Assembly: GCA_904419725.1 (NCBI GenBank)
Contig: CAJFSP010000013.1
Span: 1 to 32,759 of the forward strand
DNA length: 32,759 nt
Direction: 5' to 3'
Origin: Candidatus Heteroclostridium caecigallinarum
GTDB taxonomy: Bacteria > Bacillota > Clostridia > Christensenellales > CAG-314
Within the stretch, counting starts at the first letter, position 1, and each line of letters starts with the position of its first letter. The notes beneath the pieces were generated by a model. The model searched no databases, was not told the DNA's origin, and saw only the letters and a list, made by a program, of their open reading frames with translations. Shown in pieces: positions 1 through 7,233 of this stretch. Made by a program: the position numbers and the translations under genes.

Positions 1-98
1 ATATTTTAGTGAGATTCGTAAAAGGTCTTTGAATACATCTACGCGCTTTATCAGCATTTCAACCGCTTGTTTCGCTTTAAGTTTTAGGGCTGAAGTGA
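1..98 (-). pseudogene. possible 3'-ward fragment of an unknown minus-strand gene
   Basis: Read on the minus strand, these bases give an uninterrupted helix-like peptide rich in Lys, Leu and Val (SALKLKAKQAVEML at its start) that runs off the window edge. No start codon with a ribosome site is visible, and the reading frame leaves the protein-like pattern near position 98, where a plus-strand fragment begins. It could be the end of a gene lying outside the window, a remnant, or a contig-edge artefact. The family is not recognised. Confidence 0.2.
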
Positions 99-227
99 TA
101 TGCCGACAGCGAAGAATATGATGCGGATTATATCACCATAACTATGGACGGCGCCAGTGTAACCTTGACGGAAACCGAAGTGGCTTCTGGAAATGTGGAC
201 TATGTATGGATGCCGACGGCTGAATGA
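99..227 (+). pseudogene. C-terminal remnant of an unknown protein
   Basis: The frame reads YADSEEYDADYITITMD and continues for 42 codons to a TGA at 225-227, directly before a strong terminator. An in-frame TGA at 96-98 precedes it and there is no ribosome site, so only the last part of a gene is present. The acidic, Thr/Val-rich sequence resembles the end of a secreted or beta-rich protein, but no family is recognised. The break near position 98 is either genuine truncation or an assembly junction. Confidence 0.35.
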
Positions 228-244
228 GCGGCAATAACAAAAGA

Positions 245-272
245 AAAGCCGGGAGAAATCCCGGCTTTTTTT
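245..272 (+). terminator. rho-independent terminator, possibly bidirectional
   Basis: A ten-base-pair perfect stem (AAAGCCGGGA / TCCCGGCTTT) closes a GAAA tetraloop and is followed by a T run on the plus strand. The opposite strand also has a T-rich tail, so it could stop transcripts arriving from both sides, which fits a minus-strand remnant ending at 278. Confidence 0.85.
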
Positions 273-277
273 ATTTT

Positions 278-403
278 TCATTGCGCTTTGTCGAGCAGGT
301 TTTTTACACAGCGGTAAGATATTTCATAAACCGACATAAAGACGTAGTCGGCGCCGGCGATTTTGTGGTTGACATCGGCGTTTTTTGTGATATAATGGTA
401 AAG
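278..403 (-). pseudogene. possible 3' end of a lost minus-strand gene
   Basis: The minus strand is open for 42 codons and reads like a real protein tail (AGADYVFMSVYEISYRCVKN, then LLDKAQ and a stop at 278-280). An in-frame stop at 404-406 and the lack of a start show that it is only a remnant. The consensus promoter of the downstream T-box overlaps its upstream part. It could also be a chance open frame. The family is not recognised. Confidence 0.22.
369..396 (+). promoter_or_regulatory. consensus sigma-A promoter of the T-box leader
   Basis: TTGACA (369-374) and TATAAT (391-396) are both perfect and are separated by 16 bp. Transcription should begin near 403, just ahead of the T-box Stem I. 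Confidence 0.85.
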
Positions 404-660
404 TCAAAAACTTTGAAGGCAAATAGTACCGTAAAGGTTGCGTGCAGAGAGCGCCCGGCTGGTGAAAGGGCGACGCGTACATGCGGGAATACATGCCGGA
501 GTCGCCCCCTGAACAAGCAGTAGGCGGGGACGGGTTTCGCCCGTTACAGCGGCAGAGTAAATTTACTCGTTAAGGTTCGCGTCGTGAGGCGCGGATGAAT
601 TGAGGTGGTAACACGGGTTTGCGGCTCGTCCTCTGGTTTGGCAGGGGACGGGCTTTTTTG
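404..660 (+). ncRNA. T-box riboswitch, predicted tyrosine specificity
   Basis: The leader has the ordered T-box elements. An AGTA motif lies at 425-428, the AGAGAG bulge at 446-451, the distal loop GGCTGGTGAAA at 457-467, and GAA followed by the specifier TAC at 490-492. The T-box proper, AGGTGGTAACACGG, begins at 603, and an 11-bp terminator stem (624-634 with 643-653) is followed by six T. UAC is a tyrosine codon. The tRNA-binding bases UGGU (606-609) predict discriminator A, as in tRNA-Tyr. Uncharged tRNA-Tyr should favour the antiterminator and switch on the gene at 705. The specifier call rests on position by motif alignment, not on a folded model. Confidence 0.88.
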
Positions 661-704
661 CTTCCATCCCGGCAAAAGAAAAATTTTTTTGGAGAATCGG
701 AACA

Positions 705-2150
705 ATGGCAAACGTGAAATTTTTCAGCGGAGAACAAATCCCTTTGGAAATGCACAAAGTGCGCATAGTGCAGAAACTCAATCTTCCGCCTGTCGAAGAA
801 AGGCTCAAATGCATTGCCGAAGCGGGCAACAACACATTTTTGCTTAAAAACAAAGACGTCTACATGGACATGCTGACCGACAGCGGCGTCAACGCCATGA
901 GCGACAGACAGCAGGCCGCCATGCTCGTCGCCGACGACAGTTACGCGGGCAGCGCGACCTTTACCAAACTTGAAAACAAAGTGGGCGAAATATTCGGCAC
1001 AAAATACTTCCTGCCCGCTCACCAGGGCAGAGCCTGCGAGAACATCATCGCCATGACGTTCGTAAAAGAAGGCAACGTTATCCCGATGAACTTCCACTTC
1101 ACCACGCCTAAGGCGCATATTACAAGGCTGGGCGCCAGGGTGGAAGAACTGCTTGTGGACGAAGGTCTCAAAGTCACCAGCGATTGCCTCTTTAAGGGCA
1201 ATATGGACTTGAACAAACTGGAAAAATTTATTGTTGAAAACAGGGAAAAGATTCCGTTTATACGCATGGAGGCGGGCACAAACCTCATCGGCGGTCAGCC
1301 GTTTGAACTTTCCAATGCCCGCGGCGTAAGCGCCATCGCCAAAAAATACGGCATAATGACGGTTCTGGACGCCAGCCTGTGGCAGGACAACCTGTATTTC
1401 ATCAAACAGCGCGAAGCGGCGTGCAAGGATATGTCGCTGAGAGAAATCACGCTGGAACTTGCCAAATGCTTTGATATCATATATTTTTCGGGCAGAAAAC
1501 TCGGTTTCGCCAGGGGCGGCGGCATCGCCACCAACAGCAAGGAACTGTGCGAAAAGATGAAAGAACTCGTTCCGCTGTTTGAGGGCTTCCTTACTTACGG
1601 CGGCATGAGCGTGCGTGAAATGGAAGCCATGGTGGTAGGTCTTGACGAAACCATGGACGAAGACGTCATTTCCCAGGGACCTCAATTTATCAAATATATG
1701 ACGGATGAGTTTCTCAAAGCGGGCGTGCCTGTTGTTACGCCTGCCGGCGGTCTCGGCTGTCACCTTGACGCAACGCGCTTTATCCCGCAAGTGCCGCAGA
1801 CGCAATATCCTGCCGGTTCGCTTGCCTGCGCGGCGTATATCGCCGGCGGCATAAGGGGCATGGAACGCGGCACTATTTCCGAGGAAAGAGAACCTGACGG
1901 CAGCGAACGTATGGCGGCGGTGGAACTGTTGCGCCTTGCCGTGCCGCGCCGCGTCTATACGTTGTCGCAAATCAAATACGTCATTGACAGGATAATTTGG
2001 CTGTATGAAAACAGAAATCTTGTCGGCGGCTTGAAATTCGTCGAAGAGCCGAAAGTGCTGCGCTTCTTCTTCGGCAGGCTGGAACCTATCGGCGACTGGC
2101 AGCAAAAACTCGCGGAAAAATTCCGCGCGGACTTCGGCGACAGTCTTTAA
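705..2150 (+). CDS. tyrosine phenol-lyase / tryptophanase family beta-eliminating lyase
   Basis: This PLP-dependent fold-type I lyase has 481 residues, slightly longer than typical tyrosine phenol-lyase (about 456). Landmarks of the family are visible: YAGS at 80, HQGR at 106-109, N193 before GGQP, D222 of the PLP-contacting DAS, and the Schiff-base lysine K265 in SGRK. R388 in MERG, PRRVYT near 414 and LRFF near 452-455 match tyrosine phenol-lyase. Tryptophanase instead has Ile and His at the first and last of these sites. Expected products are phenol, pyruvate and ammonia from tyrosine. Two oddities argue for caution: the usual Arg of DATR is Leu225, and the usual Lys-Lys is Arg264-Lys265. 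Start ATG 705 follows GGAG at 691. A tyrosine T-box controls it. It is probably cytosolic and monocistronic. Confidence 0.8.
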   Translation: MANVKFFSGEQIPLEMHKVRIVQKLNLPPVEERLKCIAEAGNNTFLLKNKDVYMDMLTDSGVNAMSDRQQAAMLVADDSYAGSATFTKLENKVGEIFGTKYFLPAHQGRACENIIAMTFVKEGNVIPMNFHFTTPKAHITRLGARVEELLVDEGLKVTSDCLFKGNMDLNKLEKFIVENREKIPFIRMEAGTNLIGGQPFELSNARGVSAIAKKYGIMTVLDASLWQDNLYFIKQREAACKDMSLREITLELAKCFDIIYFSGRKLGFARGGGIATNSKELCEKMKELVPLFEGFLTYGGMSVREMEAMVVGLDETMDEDVISQGPQFIKYMTDEFLKAGVPVVTPAGGLGCHLDATRFIPQVPQTQYPAGSLACAAYIAGGIRGMERGTISEEREPDGSERMAAVELLRLAVPRRVYTLSQIKYVIDRIIWLYENRNLVGGLKFVEEPKVLRFFFGRLEPIGDWQQKLAEKFRADFGDSL

Positions 2151-2157
2151 GAAAAAT

Positions 2158-2190
2158 CAAAAGAACGGCTTTTCAAAGCCGTTCTTTTTT
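2158..2190. terminator. bidirectional terminator between the lyase and lysR genes
   Basis: AAGAACGGCTTT and AAGCCGTTCTT form a stem around TCA, with T runs on both strands. It sits between convergent genes and overlaps the last codons of the LysR gene. Confidence 0.85.
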
Positions 2191-3078
2191 TACGCTGTTT
2201 TCTATGATATCTATAAACCCTCGCACTGCCGCCGACGGATTCAGCGGATACATGACGCCGTAAGGTATCAGATAGTCGATATCGAAAGGTATGGTCACAA
2301 GCGCCGGATGCACGTCTTTCCACGCGTTTAGCGTCAACAGGAGAGCGCCCTCGTGTTCACATCTGTTGAACACGTCAATGTCGTAGTATGTCGCGGAGTC
2401 CGCGAGACGTATTTTCGGGTAGCGTCGCCGCAAATCGCGCCGCACGCTGTCCAGAATTCCGCTCAGCCCCTGTTTGAGAATTATCAGGGTCTCGCCGGAC
2501 AGGTCGGCGGGGGATATGACGGTTTTCGACGCCAGACGGTGCGTTCCCGGGACGGCGACGCACAGGCGCCTGAAACCCACGTTGAGCAGACTGAACATTT
2601 CGGAATATCCTTTAATGTCGCACGCGCCTATCATAACGTCGAATTTCGCGCCCATAGAGTGATAAATCTCGTCGGTTTCCTCAACGGTATCCCCAAAAGG
2701 CACAATCTGTATTTTATACCGCGATTTATCGGCGTCGTCTGCGGCGTTCCACATGTCGAGCAGTTCTTTGCACGGGTTGAGCAGCGAATTGCCTACCCGT
2801 ATCACATTTTCGCCGCTGTGCGCGAGAGTTCTCGCCCTTTCCATGGCGGCGACGCAGTCTTTAACGATTTTTACGGAGTCGTCGTAAAGCGACTTGCCCG
2901 CGGGGGTCAGCGCCACGCCGCGCTTGCCGCGCACAAAGAGTTTTGCGCCCAGCGCTTCTTCCAGCGTGTTTATTTGCTTCATGACCGCCGTGGGGGAGAT
3001 GTAAAGGCTTTCGGCGGCTCTGTTAATGCTGCCGCGTTCCGCCGTTTTGATAAATGTAAGTATGTTTTCGCAGACCAT
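2173..3078 (-). CDS. LysR-family transcriptional regulator
   Basis: The 301-residue product has an N-terminal winged helix-turn-helix. Key residues are the SINRAAESLYISPTAVMKQI segment (about 17-36), LEEALGAKLFVR (39-50) and GVALTPAGKSLY (55-66). A periplasmic-binding-protein-like effector domain runs from about residue 90 to the end. The length is standard for the family. It is divergent from an aldo/keto reductase gene with a 100-bp spacer carrying overlapping promoters and a perfect palindrome, so it probably represses itself and regulates that reductase with a small-molecule co-inducer. The effector is unknown. The GTGG-type ribosome site lies just upstream of ATG 3078. Its 3' end overlaps the shared terminator. 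Confidence 0.9.
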   Translation of the reverse strand: MVCENILTFIKTAERGSINRAAESLYISPTAVMKQINTLEEALGAKLFVRGKRGVALTPAGKSLYDDSVKIVKDCVAAMERARTLAHSGENVIRVGNSLLNPCKELLDMWNAADDADKSRYKIQIVPFGDTVEETDEIYHSMGAKFDVMIGACDIKGYSEMFSLLNVGFRRLCVAVPGTHRLASKTVISPADLSGETLIILKQGLSGILDSVRRDLRRRYPKIRLADSATYYDIDVFNRCEHEGALLLTLNAWKDVHPALVTIPFDIDYLIPYGVMYPLNPSAAVRGFIDIIENSVKKERL

Positions 3079-3088
3079 ATGCCACCTA

Positions 3089-3107
3089 TATAAACTTTAA
3101 GTTTATA
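3089..3107. promoter_or_regulatory. perfect palindromic LysR operator
   Basis: TATAAACTT-T-AAGTTTATA is a perfect 9+1+9 inverted repeat with the T-N11-A form of LysR recognition sites. Its centre (3098) lies about 65 bp upstream of the predicted start of the aldo/keto reductase transcript. It also sits immediately downstream of the lysR -10 box. A half-site ATTAAGTTT recurs near 3138-3146, close to the -35 region of the reductase promoter. This is the textbook recognition-plus-activation layout. Confidence 0.75.
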
Positions 3108-3109
3108 CT

Positions 3110-3138
3110 ATTGTAACAAATCGGCAATTGCGTGTCAA
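3110..3138 (-). promoter_or_regulatory. promoter of the lysR gene
   Basis: On the minus strand TTGACA (3133-3138) and TACAAT (3110-3115) are separated by 17 bp. The palindrome at 3089-3107 lies at the expected transcription start, which predicts autorepression. Confidence 0.75.
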
Positions 3139-3156
3139 TATTAAGTTTGGTATAAT
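3128..3156 (+). promoter_or_regulatory. promoter of the aldo/keto reductase gene, overlapping the lysR promoter
   Basis: A perfect -10 box TATAAT (3151-3156) pairs with a poor -35 TTGCGT (3128-3133) at 17 bp. A weak -35 is typical of a promoter that needs an activator, here presumably the divergent LysR protein. Confidence 0.6.
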
Positions 3157-3178
3157 ATGGACATAAAGGAGGTTTTTT

Positions 3179-4018
3179 ATGGAATACGTTACGTTGTCAA
3201 ACGGAGTCAAAATGCCTGTTCTGGGTTACGGCGTATATCAGGTTTCGCCCGAAGAGTGCGAGCGCTGCGTGGCGGACGCGCTGTCGGTCGGTTACCGTCT
3301 GATAGACACGGCGCAGGCGTATTTTAACGAAGAAGGCGTCGGAAACGCCGTGGCGAAAAGCGGAATCGACAGGGCTGAACTGTTTATAACCACAAAAGTG
3401 TGGATATCAAACGCCGGTTATGAAAAGGCGAAAAAATCCATCGACGAGTCGCTCAGAAAACTGCGTACCGATTACATCGACTTGCTGCTCATACATCAGC
3501 CGTTCGGCGATTATTACGGCACATGGCGCGCCATGGAAGAAGCCTACCGCGCCGGAAAACTCAGGGCAATCGGCGTGTCGAATTTTTATCCCGACAGGCT
3601 CATTGATTTTTGCGAGTTCAATCAAATCAGACCTATGGTCAATCAGGTGGAAACGCATGTGTTCAACCAGCAGAAAAAAGCCCGTGAAATCATGGACGAG
3701 TACGGCGTGGTTCATGAGTCGTGGGGGCCTTTCGCCGAGGGGCGCAAGGACTTTTTCTCCAACGCCGCGTTGATTGAAACAGGCGACAAGTACGGCAAGA
3801 GCGCGGCGCAGGTCGCTCTCAGGTATCTGATACAGAAGGGCGTTGTGGTCATACCGAAATCCACCCATAAAGAACGCATGAAGGAAAACTTCGAAGTGTT
3901 CGATTTCGCTCTTACGCAAAACGAAATGGACAAAATCGCCGCTCTCGATGAAGGCGAAAGCGCTTTCTTCTCGCATTACGACCCGTCCACGGTGAAGTTT
4001 CTCACTTCTCTCAAATAA
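3179..4018 (+). CDS. aldo/keto reductase
   Basis: This 279-residue NAD(P)H-dependent (beta/alpha)8-barrel reductase carries the full catalytic tetrad: D43 and Y48 in DTAQAYFN, K73 in TTKVW, and H106 in LLIHQP. The ...LRAIGVSNF motif (about 129-137) and the C-terminal IPKST coenzyme phosphate motif are present. Length and sequence resemble the AKR5-type reductases (2,5-diketo-gluconate or methylglyoxal reductase, YtbE/YvgN type), which reduce aldehydes and ketones in the cytosol. The exact substrate cannot be told. AAAGGAGG at 3165-3172 sets the start at ATG 3179. It is divergent from the LysR gene that probably controls it. Confidence 0.9.
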   Translation: MEYVTLSNGVKMPVLGYGVYQVSPEECERCVADALSVGYRLIDTAQAYFNEEGVGNAVAKSGIDRAELFITTKVWISNAGYEKAKKSIDESLRKLRTDYIDLLLIHQPFGDYYGTWRAMEEAYRAGKLRAIGVSNFYPDRLIDFCEFNQIRPMVNQVETHVFNQQKKAREIMDEYGVVHESWGPFAEGRKDFFSNAALIETGDKYGKSAAQVALRYLIQKGVVVIPKSTHKERMKENFEVFDFALTQNEMDKIAALDEGESAFFSHYDPSTVKFLTSLK

Positions 4019-4036
4019 AAGCCCCAAACAATAAAG

Positions 4037-4064
4037 ACGTCCGCAGTAAGGCGGGCGTTTTTTG
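4037..4064 (+). terminator. rho-independent terminator after the aldo/keto reductase gene
   Basis: ACGTCCG pairs with CGGGCGT around an eight-base loop, followed by a T run (4058-4063). Confidence 0.7.
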
Positions 4065-4081
4065 GTAAAACCGTCTGTTTC

Positions 4082-4140
4082 GGTTCATGGCTTTTATGAG
4101 TCCGCCAGCGGACATGTAATTTCATTTGGCCGCTTTTTAC
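4082..4140 (-). pseudogene. decayed copy of the flavodiiron gene 3' end
   Basis: About 58 bases here align, in the same orientation, with the last bases of the complete flavodiiron gene at 5882-5943. The best part is GTTCATGG-ttttatgag (one mismatch), and matches continue through ATTTCA and CTTTTT. On the minus strand both copies encode LIK-x-MN. The frame here is not open over a useful length. It is probably a remnant of a duplication or of an insertion between two copies. The similarity was judged by eye. Confidence 0.4.
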
Positions 4141-4172
4141 CATCAACACAATAAATGGTATTGTTTTGGCTA

Positions 4173-4201
4173 TTGACATTACAATATTAAATTTATATAA
4201 T
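4173..4201 (+). promoter_or_regulatory. promoter of the lipoprotein gene
   Basis: TTGACA (4173-4178) and TATAAT (4196-4201) are perfect and separated by 17 bp. The leader to ATG 4225 carries the purine-rich GAGAGGCGAGAGG ribosome site. Confidence 0.85.
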
Positions 4202-4224
4202 TTGAGAGAGGCGAGAGGTATAGG

Positions 4225-5832
4225 ATGAAGAAAATTTTTGCTTTGATTTTTGCTGTGATTTTAACTTTTTCAATTTTTCTTTTTGTCGGGTGTGTTGATG
4301 ATTCAGACAAAGAAACCGGAAACGAAGATGGTGTAACGCTGTCGGAAAACGGTTTATTTGTCAATGGCACAACCATTATATGTGAAAATGGCAAATATGG
4401 GGTCATTGATAAACAAGGCGAACACGTTATCGAGTGTAATTATGACCATATGGCACGCGCGGGTGACCAGAATATTTTTATTGCCGGTATTCAGGGACAC
4501 CCCGTGCAGATTATCGATACACAAAAGGTATTATATACGGCATCAAATGCCGCTTATAACACGGCGCAAGTGTTGAAAAATTTCAAAGGAGAAGTAGTCG
4601 CTTATATTCCTTATGCCAGTAGTGCTGAATACGTCGCGGGCGGGCAGAAAAACATTGTCGTAAACGCCGAGTTTGAAGAAATAAAATTGGATAAAAGTTA
4701 CGAATTTTTCAGCTGTACGAATAACAGAATTTATGCTTATTCAGACGATTATTGCCTGGTCATGTCAATTGATTTTAACGGAGGAGATATTGTAACATTT
4801 GATTGGGTACAAAGCCTCGGAAGTTATTTGTATCCGCTTGGAGACAACGTTTTTACCGACGGTAACGCGTTTTACAACGCGAAAGGTGACATAATTTATT
4901 ATTATGGCGACGCGAGAGGCGGCGGTTATTGGTGGAATGAAGAAAGTAATTGTAATGTTTATTATGGCGAACGGAGGATTAACGGGGGTGACGGCTCAGT
5001 TACAAGCATTCATTTCGCTATAAACTGCGGGGACGGAAGTATCATTTTTGAAAGAGAGTTCCACGAAACAGAATATACAAATCAATATTTTGCCAACAAA
5101 AACGGATTTGCGCATATCAGCAGTGAAAAAATAATATTGTTTGACATGCAAGGCACGGAAAGATTATCTGTCAATGGAGCTCGGTTTATTTGCGGAATAA
5201 AAGATGAAGCCGTTGCTCTCGGGGTTAACGATGAAATCCGTGTGTATGCGATGGACACTTTCACCCAAAAATATAAAATTGATTTTGATATGGGTCAATA
5301 TACAACTACCGTTGATGTGACGGGATATCCGATTATATATAATAATGCGAAAATCATTAAATTAACACCCGATGAGTTTACAGTCAAAGATATTGACGAG
5401 ACATTGTCTTTGACTTCAATGGTTTCCGGTTATGATAAAGTTGAAATTGACTTTAATAATAGTAAAGTATTGCTGTATTCTTGGAATGAAGAATCGATTC
5501 TGGTTGATTTTTCAGGAGAGACGGTAATAGACCGTCATCCTGTTCGGCAGCCTCTCCGTGCCGAAATCAGTCCATGCGGTTTTGTTGTCATCGGATATGA
5601 TATTGATTATAATGCCACTTCATTTGATAATGGCTTTTATTTAACGGTTGTTTATGATATGCATGGCAATGAGATATATCAAAGCAATTTCGGCCTCACA
5701 GTTTATGATGACGGATATATTTCTTCAAGTGACGCAAAATATGATGCCGATGGTAATATAATTGAACGTTCTGATAAAATCGTGTCTATTGACGGTAAGA
5801 ATATTTATTCCTACACCAGTTATTTTGAGTGA
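4225..5832 (+). CDS. secreted WG-repeat-like lipoprotein of unknown function
   Basis: The 535-residue product opens with MKK, a hydrophobic stretch and the lipobox LFVGC, so it should be lipidated on about Cys23 and tethered outside the membrane. Residues about 53-73 (ENGKYGVIDKQGEHVIECNY) match a WG (KWG-type) beta-repeat. The rest is an acidic, Tyr/Asn/Asp-rich array that reads like a beta-propeller, with recurring NGG, GD and Y-x-DG turns. No catalytic motif is seen. The gene is visibly richer in A and T than both neighbours and is flanked on the left by a decayed copy of the flavodiiron gene end. Both facts suggest acquisition or fast divergence. It stands alone, with its own consensus promoter and terminator. 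It may be an adhesin or sensor, but this is not established. Confidence 0.75.
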   Translation: MKKIFALIFAVILTFSIFLFVGCVDDSDKETGNEDGVTLSENGLFVNGTTIICENGKYGVIDKQGEHVIECNYDHMARAGDQNIFIAGIQGHPVQIIDTQKVLYTASNAAYNTAQVLKNFKGEVVAYIPYASSAEYVAGGQKNIVVNAEFEEIKLDKSYEFFSCTNNRIYAYSDDYCLVMSIDFNGGDIVTFDWVQSLGSYLYPLGDNVFTDGNAFYNAKGDIIYYYGDARGGGYWWNEESNCNVYYGERRINGGDGSVTSIHFAINCGDGSIIFEREFHETEYTNQYFANKNGFAHISSEKIILFDMQGTERLSVNGARFICGIKDEAVALGVNDEIRVYAMDTFTQKYKIDFDMGQYTTTVDVTGYPIIYNNAKIIKLTPDEFTVKDIDETLSLTSMVSGYDKVEIDFNNSKVLLYSWNEESILVDFSGETVIDRHPVRQPLRAEISPCGFVVIGYDIDYNATSFDNGFYLTVVYDMHGNEIYQSNFGLTVYDDGYISSSDAKYDADGNIIERSDKIVSIDGKNIYSYTSYFE

Positions 5833-5833
5833 T

Positions 5834-5868
5834 AAACAAAAACGGCAGCATGGCTGCCGTTTTTGTTT
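5834..5868. terminator. bidirectional terminator
   Basis: A perfect 16-bp stem (AAACAAAAACGGCAGC and its complement) closes the three-base loop ATG. Both strands end in T-rich tails, serving the convergent lipoprotein and flavodiiron genes. Confidence 0.9.
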
Positions 5869-5880
5869 GTTTAATAAAAT

Positions 5881-7080
5881 TCAGTTCATGGTTTTTATGA
5901 GTTCGTCGGCCAGGGCGTCGATTTCACTGAGCTGTTTTTCGCCAAGCGCCGATTTAATTGTCACCACGGGCGAGATGAGCGTCATGTTTTTCATCTGCGC
6001 CAGCGTATCGCAGATTTTTTTGCCGGCGTTCGGCGCCCATGTGCCGTTTTCGATTACCGCCACTTTATGATTCTGGATATTGTGCGCTTTCATGTCGTTA
6101 AGCACCGTTTCCACGTTGGTGAAAATTTCGTTGTTGTATGTAGGGGAAACGAACACTATGTGGCTGCACCTGTAAGCGTCGGCTATGATATACGACATGT
6201 GCGTCATAGAAACGTCGTAAACAACAACGTTATGCATACCTTTGTCGACGAGTTTTGACGCCAGAATGGCGGCGGCGTTTTCGCTGTTGCCGTAAACCGA
6301 ACCGTAAACAATCATGACGCTTTTTTCGCAGGCGTCGTACAGACTCCACTTGGTGTATTTTTCAATGATATACGGGATATGCGTCGTCCAGATAAAACCG
6401 TGCAGCGGACAAATCATTTTGATGTCGAGAGTGGCGGCTTTTTTCAAAAGCGCCTGCACCTGCGCGCCGTATTTGCCCACGATGTTTGTGTAGTATCTTC
6501 TCGCTTCGCTCAGCCATGCCGCTATGTCCACCTGGAAATCGAAAATCTGCCCGTTGAGCGCGCCGAATATGCCGAACGCGTCGGCAGAGAATAAAATTCC
6601 CGATGTTTCGTCGTATGTGACCATGACTTCCGGCCAGTGCACCATCGGCGCCATTATGAAGCGCAGAGTGTGTTTTCCGACGCAGAGCGTGTCATTTTCC
6701 GCCACGAGCAGCGTTTTTTCATGGCTGTCCAGCCCGAAAAACTGCCCCAGCATGGTTTTTGTTTTGGCGTTGCACACCAGGGTTACGTCGGGGTATCTGT
6801 AAATTATTTCCCTGACGAGCGCGCAGTGGTCAGGCTCCATGTGGCTGACGACGAGATAATCCAGTTTTCTGCCGTCGAGTTCATGGGTGAGATTTTCCAG
6901 AAACTGAATGCCGACGTGGGAGTCGACAGTGTCCATGAGCAGGGTTTTTTCGTCCTTTATGAGAAACGAATTGTAAGACATGCCGTTAGGCACCGGATAC
7001 ATGCCTTCGAATATTGAAATTTTTTTGCTGCCGGCGCCAACCCACACGATGTCGTCGGTGATTTTTTTTGTGCAATACAT
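5881..7080 (-). CDS. fprA: flavodiiron protein (FprA-type oxygen/NO reductase)
   Basis: The protein has an N-terminal metallo-beta-lactamase-like di-iron domain. Ligands are visible as H80-x-E82-x-D84-H85 (HMEPDH), H148 (MVHWPE), D167 (SADAFG) and H227 (PLHG). From about residue 255 it has a C-terminal flavodoxin domain with the FMN-binding YGSVYGNSENAA loop. It should reduce oxygen to water, or NO to N2O, using electrons from rubredoxin or a similar donor. No rubredoxin domain is fused. A TTG at 7095 could extend the frame by five codons, but GGAG lies between it and ATG 7080, so ATG 7080 is the start (399 residues). It is monocistronic with its own promoter. This fits an obligate anaerobe defending itself from oxygen. 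Confidence 0.93.
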   Translation of the reverse strand: MYCTKKITDDIVWVGAGSKKISIFEGMYPVPNGMSYNSFLIKDEKTLLMDTVDSHVGIQFLENLTHELDGRKLDYLVVSHMEPDHCALVREIIYRYPDVTLVCNAKTKTMLGQFFGLDSHEKTLLVAENDTLCVGKHTLRFIMAPMVHWPEVMVTYDETSGILFSADAFGIFGALNGQIFDFQVDIAAWLSEARRYYTNIVGKYGAQVQALLKKAATLDIKMICPLHGFIWTTHIPYIIEKYTKWSLYDACEKSVMIVYGSVYGNSENAAAILASKLVDKGMHNVVVYDVSMTHMSYIIADAYRCSHIVFVSPTYNNEIFTNVETVLNDMKAHNIQNHKVAVIENGTWAPNAGKKICDTLAQMKNMTLISPVVTIKSALGEKQLSEIDALADELIKTMN

Positions 7081-7106
7081 ATATTTCTCCGTCAATATTT
7101 TTTTGG

Positions 7107-7135
7107 ATTATAGCACAGTGGCCATGTTTTTACAA
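7107..7135 (-). promoter_or_regulatory. promoter of the flavodiiron gene
   Basis: On the minus strand TTGTAA (7130-7135) and TATAAT (7107-7112) are separated by 17 bp and precede the GGAG ribosome site of ATG 7080. Confidence 0.7.
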
Positions 7136-7187
7136 CTTTTAGCGGTGGGTGACCGCCTTTTTTCGCGGCGTCAGCCTGATAAAACTC

Positions 7188-7216
7188 TTGATATTTTCCG
7201 TCAAAAATTGTATCTT
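7188..7216 (+). promoter_or_regulatory. probable promoter of the ZIP transporter gene
   Basis: TTGATA (7188-7193) and TATCTT (7211-7216) lie 17 bp apart. The -10 box ends 17 bp before ATG 7234, so the 5' leader would be very short, with GGTGAGG inside it. Confidence 0.5.
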
Positions 7217-7233
7217 ACGGGTGAGGTAAGTTT

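Noticed and set aside
7081..7095. TTG start extending the flavodiiron protein by five residues
   Set aside because: The GGAG ribosome site lies between the TTG and ATG 7080, which marks the ATG as the true start.
7142..7160. Hairpin GCGGT/ACCGC followed by T run on the plus strand
   Set aside because: The stem is only five base pairs and there is no plus-strand transcript to end here.
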